DNA from: Larix kaempferi
Lineage: Eukaryota; Streptophyta; Pinopsida; Pinales; Pinaceae
Direction: 5' to 3'
Assembly: GCA_027924585.1 (NCBI GenBank)
Contig: BSBM01000123.1
Span: 13,332,001-13,396,000 of the forward strand
DNA length: 64,000 bases
In this document: positions 1 to 10,788 of the stretch, piece after piece
Numbering within the stretch: the first letter of the stretch is position 1
Layout: each line of letters begins with the position of its first letter
Notes under the pieces: generated by a model
Seen by the model: only the letters and a program-made list of their open reading frames with translations
What the model was told of the DNA's origin: nothing
Database searches by the model: none
Program-made: the position numbers and the translations under genes

Positions 1-727
1 TGAAGGTTTGTCTGACAAATGTGACGGTCAGAGAAATATTGATAGTGAACTATGAGTTTTCCATATTGCAGCTTAAGCGAAACGTAATAGAATGAATCGT
101 CACCGTTTTCAGGCTAGAACTCAAGACCGCGGAAACACTCCTCAGACGGCGGGCATGGGTCATACCGAATTGATAAACTAATAGAGGGAAAACGCAACGA
201 GAATCTGAGATGATTGCATAGTGAAATGCAGACAAAATGAATCAAGGTTGAATGTGGTAGCCCGCCATCTCCCATTGTGAAATGCATGCAGAATGAATCG
301 ATCTTGAAGGTGGTCTCCCATTTCCAGCTGCACTTCAAGCTTGAAGGTGGTAGCCTTGGGACTAGACATAGGTCGCAGGTTTGAATCTCCTCAGTTCAGT
401 TCGTACCCTGTTATTTTTTCGATGCAAACTATATGTTTTCTTTAATTTGTTGTTGACTTTAATTCCCTAGCATAAGAGGATCCATTATGGTCAAGTTGCA
501 TTCCTAAAAAATAGATGAACATTGACAACAAGCAGCATGTCTCTAATTCTTGTCGATGTATGCTAGCTTAGTTGCAAATATCATGCTTCAGAAGAAGCCA
601 GCCTTGAATGGTAAATATACCAATTTGGAAGGGTTTAATGTGAGGTTAAGGATATTTATTCCAAGTAAATTAAAGAGAAGGTTAAGGATATTGATTCCAG
701 TGCATCATTTACTCAACCTTTGAAGTT
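1..727. other. No gene; short imperfect repeats
   Basis: I see no coding signal here. Around 215-360 a module containing GTGAAATGCA, GAATGAATC and GAAGGTGGT recurs imperfectly about every 60-70 bases. At 340-390 a stretch reading GGTCGCAGGTTTGAATCT resembles a Pol III B box, but no matching A box or tRNA fold is convincing. Confidence 0.5.
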
Positions 728-1365
728 GTGGAAACTGGAAATTGGTTATGAGGAGCAACCAAAAATCACAACAAGCTCCTAGAAATTGTCAAAATTTAGA
801 CAACACGCGAGTGGGTTGTAGAAAGCCAGCATTGTAGCCATTCATTGAGATCCTCTCTATTTCAAGAATAATTTCATATTCTCTACTGAACAGGGCCAAC
901 CATGTGAAGGTGGAATCTCTTATGCCCCCCCCCCCCTCACATCACTCTCAATTCCCCATACCCAATGCATGTACTTGAAAAAAACAAATATGTGCAAATT
1001 CATCCATATTTCATCATGAACTTCCATCCATATATGTGCAAATTCATCCATATTTCATCATGTGGAAACTCGAAATTGGTTATGAGGAGCAACCAAAAAT
1101 CACAACAAGCTCCAAGAAATTGACAAAATTTAGACGACACGCGAGTGGGTTGTAGAAAGCCGGCATCGTAGCCATTCATTGAGCTCCTCTCTGTTTCGAG
1201 AATAATTTCATATTCTCTACTGAACAGGGCCAAACACGTGAAGGCGGAAGCTCTTATGCCCCCCCCCCCTCACACCACTCTCAATTCCCCATACCCAATG
1301 CATGTACTTGAAAAAAACAAATATGTGCAAATTCATCCATATTTCATCATGAACTTTCATCCATT
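728..1365. repeat. Tandem duplication, 334-bp unit
   Basis: A block starting GTGGAAACT at 728 restarts at 1,062 with only scattered mismatches, a 334-base period. Both copies contain a pyrimidine tract of 8-13 C followed by TCACA. At the copy junction a shorter stretch ending TTCATCCATATTTCATCAT is itself doubled (about 989-1,018 and 1,033-1,061). A partial third copy lies at 13,952-14,075. Function is unknown. Confidence 0.85.
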
Positions 1366-1575
1366 ATTCATTCAATAAATGGTAGCATTCACTAAACCAT
1401 CGTTTCAGTCGATCAACACATTCATTCAATAAAAGATAACATTCAATAAACCATTCATTAATCATTCAATCAACACATTCATTCAATAAAAGTTGAAATT
1501 CAATGAAGGTAACAGTTTACTACACTGAATCATTAAAACATTAGAACATTCATTAAACCATTCATTCATTCATTC
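1340..1575. repeat. CATT/CAATAAA-rich simple-sequence tract
   Basis: Degenerate repetition of CATTCATTCAATAAA-like words fills this stretch, immediately downstream of the minus-strand SET gene. It looks like microsatellite expansion. Confidence 0.6.
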
Positions 1576-1633
1576 GACCAAAAATCGTGGACGATATATT
1601 GTTATCAAAAATATTTAGACGTCGTTTTTCCCG

Positions 1634-4600
1634 TCACTTCTTTTTATAATTTTTTCTTCTCTTCAATGGTATATAATCTATAAGAGTACCATCTACATCT
1701 GGACTTTCTCCTCCAATTCTTGGTTCTTTAGTGCCAGGCACTTTTGGTGATGTATGCAATATCCTAGCTGATTGTTGTTCTAGACGTGGATTTTGAGGCA
1801 AGGGGTTCGGATTTGCTGCAACGATGTGAAAATGTTACATCATTATATTTTTCTATTGTAATGACAAGTTTTTCATTTAAAAAAATCATTATGAAGGTGT
1901 TTTTTTACCTGGTGTGACCAAATCATGTTTTTGATGTTCTTGTCCAGTCTCAACCTGTACAGTTTCACCCTCTACATGCTCTGCAGTTGAAATACGGTGA
2001 ACTACAATTAATGGTCACCATTTGCAATGTTATACATAAAATTGTAGCATATGAATAAATTCATTACCAGGATTGGAAGCTTGATCATCGATTTGTTGTT
2101 GTCCCTCCTCGATACTAATGGGATCATTGCTTTCCTGTTAAAAATAGAGTCAATATTTTACATCAAGTATTTGTAACGAAAATATTCCACAAGCGACAAA
2201 TCTTCATTAAGCTATATAGATTCTATATACCTGTGCACCGGATGGATTGGTACCACAAGACTGTGTTTTCCCAGATAAGCTTCTTCGGTGTTCAACAACA
2301 GCTCCAAAGCCTTCCTGGAAGCCAAGCTTCATGTCTTCCTATGTGGGTACTTCATTGAATCGATTGGCCTGCATATTTGCTTATCGTCATTAATTAACAT
2401 TTTACGGTGCAATAAAACGAAAAATAATTTTCAATTTATTATGTGTATTCATTGTTGGTTTCTCGAAACTTACAATCCGTGCCGCCAAATTCAAATAACC
2501 ACCAGGGCCAAGCTTGTGCTGACCTATTTTTTCTAGTCTTGCCTTTGTGGCCTTTGATGTGTCTGGCAGCCTATGCAAGTGTTGAAATACGTTAGATGTT
2601 CCAAGTTTGATATAGAAATCAAGGATAATAAAGTTTAGAATTACATTGCGGAAATTATTGCATACCTCCCTGTGCCTGGTGTTAGCTTGCCTTCTCTTCT
2701 CAGAGCCCTCTCCTTTCCATCTTCCACTAGAGCTCTCCACTCCATTGCTGGAATCATTGGTGGGCGCTCATACCTATGGTTTTTTTCGAGGTGTGTCCTA
2801 TATTGGTCTCGGACAACCTTCACATGTTGACAAGCCTTTTTTCAGGACATTGGCATGACTAAAGGTTTTGTCCCCGAACAGGCCAACCAATCGATTAGTG
2901 AGTTCATCTTTTAAATGTTTCGGTTGTCTATCCCACCTTTTTCGAATGGTGGGCCCGAATATCTCCAAGCAAAAGTCATTCATATGTTTATAGAAAACAT
3001 CGTTTCATGTACAACGATCATGCCATGATCACAATTATTTGATAAAAAAAAAATTATCGGTATATTACAATGAAATTATAAACACTAATTAACCTGATCA
3101 ACTATGATTAATTACCTGGGATCTTCGCTATCTTTATTGGGACGAGATCTTCGTCCACAAAAAGTGTTGTCTCCAGTGTTCCCGTGCTTTTGACACGGGA
3201 AGATCCTGGAAATGCAGCTTCTTCGACATCAAAATTAGTAGGGGACTTGGTGTCGACCCCTTATTGTGGACAATCCGTTGTGTGTTGGTCAGTAGCGGCT
3301 ACTGCGCTTACAGCGGGGGTCCGTGGTGTTTCGGAACGTGTTGTCGACTGTTCAGTTGACAACAATGGAGAAGGATTCGAACTACGTGGAGTCATTTGGT
3401 CGTGATGCAAAGTCTCTCCACGAGCCTCGTTGGGGCCAACACCACCTTGACCACTATTGTGTGGTCCCTTATAATTATGTAAATACAAACCACATCTTAT
3501 ACGTTCAATACTATCATATAAAAGAGAATATTATAAATATTTAAACAAATTATTCTATGATTCAAGATTCCTCAACTTACACGCGAGGTATTAGATCTAT
3601 GTTCCAACAATGCAATCCTTTCTGTAATTGCGCTTGTTTGCGGAACCTGGATTAGTAGAGTAAGGATTTCTGCACTATATCTATTCAACAATTTCTCTAC
3701 CATCTTTAGCGGGTCTATGGCTTCACCAATTTTTTCGCAATCGTGAAGCACCTCTGCCACTTCAGGTTCTAACGGAAAATCTTGCGATGCTGATTCATAC
3801 TGCGATTCACTAGTGGGATGCAACAAACATATATAAAGCACTACTGAGTTCTCTATTGATAGATTCCAAATTTTATATTAACGTAACATATCTATCATGA
3901 TAGATTCGTGAAATTACAACACAGTTTACATTGTCATAACGAAACCAGTATACACACGAAAAATATATAAAAAAATTAACATTATGCTACGTATTATATT
4001 GGTACAATTGAAATGAATTATACCTGTGACCTCAAGGATCACGATCCACTCATTGGATCAATGGTTATAGGCGACTTGCCCCGATCTGCTAATATCTGGG
4101 AGTTGCCCCTAACACCACCCTAATAAAAAAACATAGTGAAAGTCACCTAAGCGAATCCAAAACTATTCATGAAAAAACACATCAAAAAAATTATTATTCA
4201 TATTATATTTTTAATATTACAAAGATGTATACCCGTTGCGTGGACCCTGGTGTGTCGACCTTACGGAACCGGCTTGCATCAAAAACATAGACTAGAAAAT
4301 TACGTAAACGAAACCAAAATATTCATTGAAACATTAATATAATACTAAAACATTTTGACATATTTTAATTGTACAATTCAAATCAGGTCTACCTATTACC
4401 CCGAGGGTGTTGTCGTCTCATCAACATTCGACGGGTGTATTTCCCGATCAATGTTCTACATCAAATATAAATAACATTATATAAAACAAACCAAGTTATT
4501 AATAATGGAAAAACAAAGCAAATAAAAACTCTTTTTTCTTATTATATTTGTATTATTAGAAAGATGTATACCTGCTCCGTCGAGGAAGAAGTACTCCTCC

Positions 4601-5524
4601 GACCATTTGTTGGCAGGGATTTATCTTGATGACTGGCCTGCGAAGTAAATATGGGAAATTTAAATGAAATAAACTAACAAAAAATCCTTATGATTAATTT
4701 ATTACTAAAAGGTTGGGTAAAATGTTTTATAGTAACCTTGTCTGTATCTACTCGGTTCACAAGGTAATTAATAAGCAACTCGTCCCCTGCAGATATTGTT
4801 TTAATAGCAACTACAAAAACACGGTTTCCTTCACACCCCTCAAATTCGCAGTTTGGTTGCTTAATTGTAGACCCTGGTTGTGAACTGTTTATAAACCCCA
4901 CAATATTCCCTGTGGCCTTTGGCCTTCCGTCTTTGTACAAAGTTCCTCCTTTATTTTTATTTTTGTCTTTCAATTGTAAATAGTTTGTTGACAATCCATA
5001 ACTACGCATACTTTTTGTATATCGGACAAGGCGCATCCAATCGTTGTAGTTGTATATGGGTCCAACAAACTCCATCAATTTTGTACATGTCCCGTAACCG
5101 ATCAAGATGCAATCCATGGAAAACAACCCGAAACCATGTATCGACGATGGTGCAATTCGATATCTCCTCTCGTTCACACAAAAATCAGTGTTCAGTGGAG
5201 GAAGATCCTTCGGTACCCATTGTTTCACTAAATGTCTGTACCTCAAGGGCACCTCTTCGTCATCTTTTGTCTCATCACCATAGGAACATGCCCCCCTTGA
5301 CCATGAAAAAATTCATTGCGTCTATGGAATCTTCTTTTGGTTTTTTGACATCTAGTTGATACAATTCTTCTAGACTTACTGGATGTCTCACTTTCCTCTA
5401 GCCTTCCTAAACTACCCTCGCTCGAGGAAGACAGATCAGACAAATACCTGTTTGGTTCTACCTGCACCATTGGAAAAAAGTTTAGATTTGATTGCAAGGC
5501 ATAGCGCTTCTTAAAAGTTGACAT
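1634..5524 (-). pseudogene. SET-domain / TNPA-like (Ptta/En/Spm) multi-exon gene, mildly damaged
   Basis: Minus-strand gene. An N-terminal charged region (5,524-5,243) runs into a SET domain (about 5,190-4,745): GFGLFS near its start, FVGPIYNYNDW, then INSSQPG, PNCEF and GDELLINY where SET proteins have NHS..PNC and GEELTYDY. The usual Asn-His is not evident, so activity is doubtful. Exons with GT/AG borders follow: about 4,571-4,642, 4,233-4,290, about 4,029-4,120, about 3,585-3,816, 3,117-about 3,464, 2,666-about 2,962, 2,474-2,570, 2,231-2,368, 2,068-2,134, 1,909-2,001 and 1,634-1,815 (stop). The 2,474-2,962 exons carry the Ptta/En/Spm region (WRALV, HKLGPGGY); the C-terminus is basic (KRRKNYKKK). 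Phases join across most introns. Damage: a slip in the C run at 5,291-5,296, one frame break near 2,860, and in-frame stops in the 2,231, 3,117 and 4,029 exons. The join around 4,390-4,455 and at 2,962 is uncertain. Two adjacent genes remain possible. Confidence 0.7.
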
Positions 5525-8500
5525 GTATCGCCTTTTATAATTTTACTTGATCCTCATTCCCTTTGTCAACATGTAGGCATTCAAGTGATGATCGGAAGAC
5601 GACCAATTTATCTTTCTTAAGAGTATAAAGTCATGCAATATTTATGAGTTGTTTTTACTATTTGATTTAACGCTACATCACACATGAAACACTACACATA
5701 CACATTACAGGATCTCCTCTAATGCTACAAGTCCTGGCTACTTAATGAAAACTATTTACCACATATTTGATTACATTAGTGTAGACGTTTCCTGTAATAT
5801 ACTCAGAAGAGTTACTTTTAGAAATGACTGTGCCTCTTAGAGGCCAGTCAACTCTAGGAACCAAGTGACCCTATGATAGGGCTAGTACAAACTAGAGAGA
5901 GAGAGATGACTGGGCTATGGTACAGTCAATCAAAGAAATTCAATGACAGTAAAAAGGCTCAGTACAAAGACCAACCAGTAAGGTATAAGTCAAAAAAAAA
6001 GAATGGGTATAAAGACTCATAACCCTTGGGACTAAGGGGTTGTACACTACCTCAAACGTGGACAAACTACCATAGTTATAACCACAAGACCAAAAACATA
6101 AAAGGTGGTACAAATCAATATATGCAATATCTCCATGTAAATACCTCATATATGCAATATCTCCTTGTAGCTACCTCATATATGCAATAGCTCCTTGTAA
6201 CTACCTCTTATATGCAATATCTCCTTGTAACTACCTCATATATGCAATAGCTCCTTGTAACTAAGGTCAGGAAGGTGGTATGAAGTGGGTATAAAGACTC
6301 ATAACAATTTGGAGAAAGTGGGTGTACCTCAAATGTGGACAAACTACCATAGTACCCACAAGACCTATAACATAAAAGGTGGTACAAATCACAAGATATC
6401 CCAATATCAGTAAAACACCCAAAAGGTAAAAGGCAAGGTACCACAAAAATATTATCGACAAAATGAAAGGACCATAAGACAATCGCCCAAAGTGGGGTAC
6501 AACCATTCATCTCTCTCTCAAATGTACCATTGTTCCATATAAATTGAAATACCATCATCACAGTAAACGAAAAATTCCACACGGGTGATGTGATCACATG
6601 GTCCTCTAGACTACTCCTATGGTCAAGCATTAGTGGCTCCATGAAGGGGTGTTCAGTCCCTTCAGAAGACCATCTAACTCAACCATCTCGAAGACCTAGG
6701 ATAAGAGGACATCACACATCATCAAATAAGTATTGGTAAGTACCGTGTATGAACTCAAAAACCCTAAAGAAACCGAGCGGGCAGAAGGGGAGCTATGAAA
6801 AGACAAGGCTCGCAGGCCAAAAAAACAAGCTCATAAAACTGTACTGGGACCGATGTCACAATAAGCAAGCTGAAACAAAAGTGGCCAGAATGCCAACAAG
6901 TAGCACTAAAAAGAAAAGGACCCTCTAAAAAGGTGAAAATGCAAGCAAACTTCCTAACTAGGAGCTGGAGACCTCGACAAATCGTATCCTTCGCAAGGTG
7001 ATGAAATCCAAGTCAAACAATACGAAGTGAGAGACCGAATTTGAAGGATATCCCTCTTCCGAAAGGGATCCTAGGTAAAAGAGCCCTAGTAGAAAAGTCA
7101 CTAAGCTACCTCGTTGATGACATGTTGGAAAAGGTTTTCGGTGCTTCTACCTATCACCCTTGTATCACCAGTATGGTGGCCGGAGAATACAAGGAAGACA
7201 ATGATCGATGTTGCCTTAGGGCTAAGTGGAGTGCGGCATTCCACATAGTCCATCTGGTTTTCGATCTCGCGGTGGTTTAACCCCTGAAACAACAGGAGGC
7301 TCCTCCACAAACTGGTCGATGACCGTGTCAACAAGTACAAGAGGATTTTAGCACCCTAGAGGACAACAACTATGTCTCGGATGATAATGACAAAGGGTAA
7401 TTATTTGGATGCCTATCCCCGGTGTCCTACCTAACTAACAAATTATTTTTATCCTCAAGCAAGGTTAAAGTGTGTTGAGTTAACGAGTTAAATTTTAATG
7501 GTTGCATTACTCAGTCGGGTGATGGAAGTGAAACTAGTGGTGTGATGACTAACTCAAACCATGCAAATGCATATGAATAAAATAATCCTTTCCTTTCAAT
7601 GAATGATAGCTAAGGTAAGGAGAGAGTTCTGTCAAACTATAACTACTCTTTCAAATTAAATGAATCCAACAATAACTTTCTTCTACTTCTAATGACTAAA
7701 ATGCATGACAATGTTTAAACCTAATTAGCAAACATAAGCATGACATTGTGATAATGTGAATAACCATGTATGCTAGGACACATTATTTCAATTTAAAACC
7801 CATGTAATGTAGGCATATTTTGATATGAATCTTGAGATTTGAGATCTGGTAAGGCTTTAATGTTGAATAAAGTAGGAGATATAATATACAACGCAAAGAA
7901 AAATCACAAGATCTTTCAATTTTACAAGTGAAGGAACAATGACGAAAACCATTAAAGATGATGCACGATAATGAATAAATAAATAAATAAGCATGACAAC
8001 ATGAGAGAGAGCGAGAGAAATTGGGTAGACTCGTATTCTATTAAGATGAACAATGAAAGGTAATGAGGTAAATTTTTGGACCTCTCTTCCAAATCTTAAC
8101 TCTTTCTTTTTTGACATTTTATAATTGTAATATGTTTACTAAGTCAACTTTGATTAAGTACACATTGAACAATTACATTTAACATGTCATATTCCTTTTT
8201 ATATTTAATAAAAATATGTCTTGATAACTTATGGATCCGAAACATGGACTATAAATCCCCCAAGATTCAAATCAATCCATCCCCCTTTACAAAATGATGG
8301 TCCTATTAATTTTAAAGATGTTACAAAAAAACCACATAATGTGTATGGAAGGAAGATGTTTACAATTTGTTGATTGCCAATGAAGAGGGATTTTTGTGGC
8401 TAAATTGTAACCATGGTTTTGTGGATGACACATAACTAACTTGGTAACGAAAGATTGACCTTGACATTGAATTCTAATGTGATAGTTTATTTTTACAGGG

Positions 8501-10062
8501 AAAAAGTGGATTTGATATAATAGTAAAAAATCACAATGAAAAATAGTGATTCTAATAGTAATAGACCTCTTGTTGCAAATCTGTTCATAATTTTTACTAT
8601 AAGCGAAGCAATCAGATTCAATTAGATATCCATGTTAGATGTTTAAGATATATTTCTAGTCGTATATGGAATTCATCCCTCCATGGCTTGTGGAGTGAGA
8701 TATTGATTGTTGAAACCCAATGTAAAAACCTTTAGTGTTATTGCTTATACTAATGATATCTCCTAAATTGAGCAATGAAACGAGATTCCACTTGCCAATT
8801 TCTTGAAGTAGATGTTGATGATGTTTGATGACATTAATGGTACATCACATGTTTTCTTAAATTTGTTTATACTACCCTACTATTTCCCCTAGGAATCAAG
8901 GGTAGCTTAGGCCCCCCACATTAATGGACCCCATGACCTATAAGCCCCCACCCCACCATATGTATCATTGCACCATTCCATCAAGCCTAATGGTATTCTA
9001 GTGACGACCTCTAAATAACTATGCATACCTAAATTATGGTTACCATTTTCTTGAGATCAAATGCATGGGAAGGATTAAAAAGGAAAAAAGAAAAGGAGGA
9101 AGGGGTCTTCATTAGGTGTATCCTCTTTATTTTAAATGCCTAAAAATTTGGTTATTTTTCATGATTAATGACCTTCTTTGATAATATGAAAAATATTTAT
9201 GAAAACAAAATAGAAATAGATAAGCTACGCAGTGGCTAATCCCTGTCGAGCACGAAATGACAAGCGTTTCAATGGATGGGCCGGGTCAAATTAAGAACTA
9301 AAACCTTTGTTCTCAAATTCCTCAAAAGGAAAATGAAGATAGTGTTAAGTTGTGAGACATTGCATGCCAACATAATCCTTAAACATGGTTGCTACCAACA
9401 TTCACATATATGAGCTACCAGGATCACCTATAAAATGGGTGTTGTCCTATTTCCCATCACCTCCCTTGCTATCGACATGGTTTGTATTGACTTCTAAATA
9501 GTTGGATTAAGAGAGTCTTGGGTAGTGTTGGGACAAATCACCTCAAGCTCTCTTAGAGTAATGTTTTTCTACCTACAAATTACCTTGTACTTGTCTACAG
9601 CTATGTTAATGAAGAATACTCTCTTAGTAGCCAATTGATGTTTCATGGGTACTCTTTCATTTGTTATAATGATAGTTGTTGAGTTGATAAGATTTAATAT
9701 ATTGCTCCTCTTATCAACTTTCTCTCTTTTTTTCAACCCCATTTTATTAATACTTTAAGGTACTGGTCAAATCTACATTCAAAAAGATTAATTTCATTAT
9801 TCGAAGTGTTTTCAATTCATTTATTTTTAGATGCAAGTACACATATTTGCAATCTTCACACAGATTTGAGCATTTGTACTCAGAATTGGGTTTATCTAGT
9901 GATAAGCGACTAGTTAGCACCAACTTCTGGCCTGTCACATGGAAACTTATGTTCCAGTCCTAAATAGGAATTAGGTTCATATAAAGACAACCAATCTTCT
10001 GCATTTGTTCCATTTCTACGAACATTACTCTGATGCAAACTTCTGATGAGAACATGGAAACT
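5525..10062. other. No recognisable gene (4.5 kb)
   Basis: AT-rich DNA with short chance frames only. It includes a 30-bp minisatellite (6,119-6,265) flanked by two related blocks at about 5,998-6,115 and 6,285-6,398 (both with GGGTATAAAGACTCATAAC and CATAAAAGGTGGTACAAATCA), and AAAT/GA microsatellite at about 7,975-8,020. A plus-strand open frame at 7,041-7,280 has no recognisable motif. This sits between the SET and transposase genes and may be internal to the CACTA region. Confidence 0.5.
6119..6265. repeat. 30-bp minisatellite, about five copies
   Basis: Five head-to-tail units of the form ATATGCAATATCTCCTTGTA plus ACTACCTCAT, differing by one to three bases each. There are no unique spacers, so this is a minisatellite and not a CRISPR array. 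Confidence 0.85.
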
Positions 10063-10788
10063 TAGCACGGCAAATGCAAGATCCTCTGGCACTATTCAGT
10101 GGAGGTCTGCCTTCTTGGTGTCACCAATTAACCAAAGCATGCCCATTCTTGTTTCCATTTGAGACAAGAAGGAAATACTTTTATTCACTTTCATTTGGGT
10201 TATCTCATGCCCTACAGCGCTTGCAACAGCAACAGAGTGCTGAAACTTCAAACTTCAATAATAATATAGAAGTACGAGTTGGTAGGGTGCAACATCAAAA
10301 GGTTCATGTTTATAGGCACCGTATACTGGATTGAGCTATGAAGGTAATGGAGATGTATGCTAGTAATAAGGCGGTTCTTGAAGTGGAGTACTTTGGAGAG
10401 GTTGGCACAGGTCTAGGTCCAACTTTGGAGTTCTACACTCTTCTTAGCCATGAATTACAAAAGAAAGTGCTTGGAATGTGGAGGTCAGGTTCTTGTTCTA
10501 AGGAAGTTCTGTGGTAGAAAATGTTGAGATGCAGGATGTTGAACACCATGGAGTATTTTTGCATACAAACAAAGTTAGTACAATCCCTACAGTTGAAACT
10601 GAAGAGTTTGTGCAGGGTCCTCAGGGGTTATTTCCTCGCCCATGGCCACCTAATGGAGATTCTTTGTAGGGAAGTCAATTTTCCAAGGTAATAAATTATT
10701 TTCGTCTTCTCAGACAAGTTATGGAAAAATCTCTTCAGGATGGGAGGATTCTAGATTTACCTCTTTCAACAGCCTTTTATAAATTGGT
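10063..10788 (+). pseudogene. UPL3-like HECT E3 ubiquitin ligase fragment
   Basis: Translation from 10,065 reads ARQMQDPLALFSGGLPSWC, then CPFLFPFETRRKYFYS, EVRVGR and RILD, an in-frame TGA at 10,333, then [29 protein letters not shown], a disrupted linker, GLFPRPWPPN (TAG follows), DGRILDLPLSTAFYKLV and a stop. I recognise this order as plant UPL3/UPL4-type ligases just upstream of and into the HECT N-lobe. The catalytic C-lobe with the active cysteine is absent, so it cannot be a working ligase. Homology begins right after a TTAG and ends at TTGGTTTGAG, which could be old splice borders, so it may be a single captured exon and not a retrocopy. It lies inside the CACTA region; capture of host fragments is known for such elements. 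Confidence 0.85.

Noticed and set aside
3803-3817. CACTAGTGGG as a possible left CACTA end
   Set aside because: It lies within an intron/exon border of the SET/TNPA gene and does not match the 19,419 terminus beyond CACTA.
6119-6265. CRISPR-like regular repeats
   Set aside because: Units are contiguous with no unique spacers, and the genome is eukaryotic.
7041-7280. 79-codon frame that could be a gene
   Set aside because: No recognisable domain, no splice partners, and a competing antisense frame of equal length.
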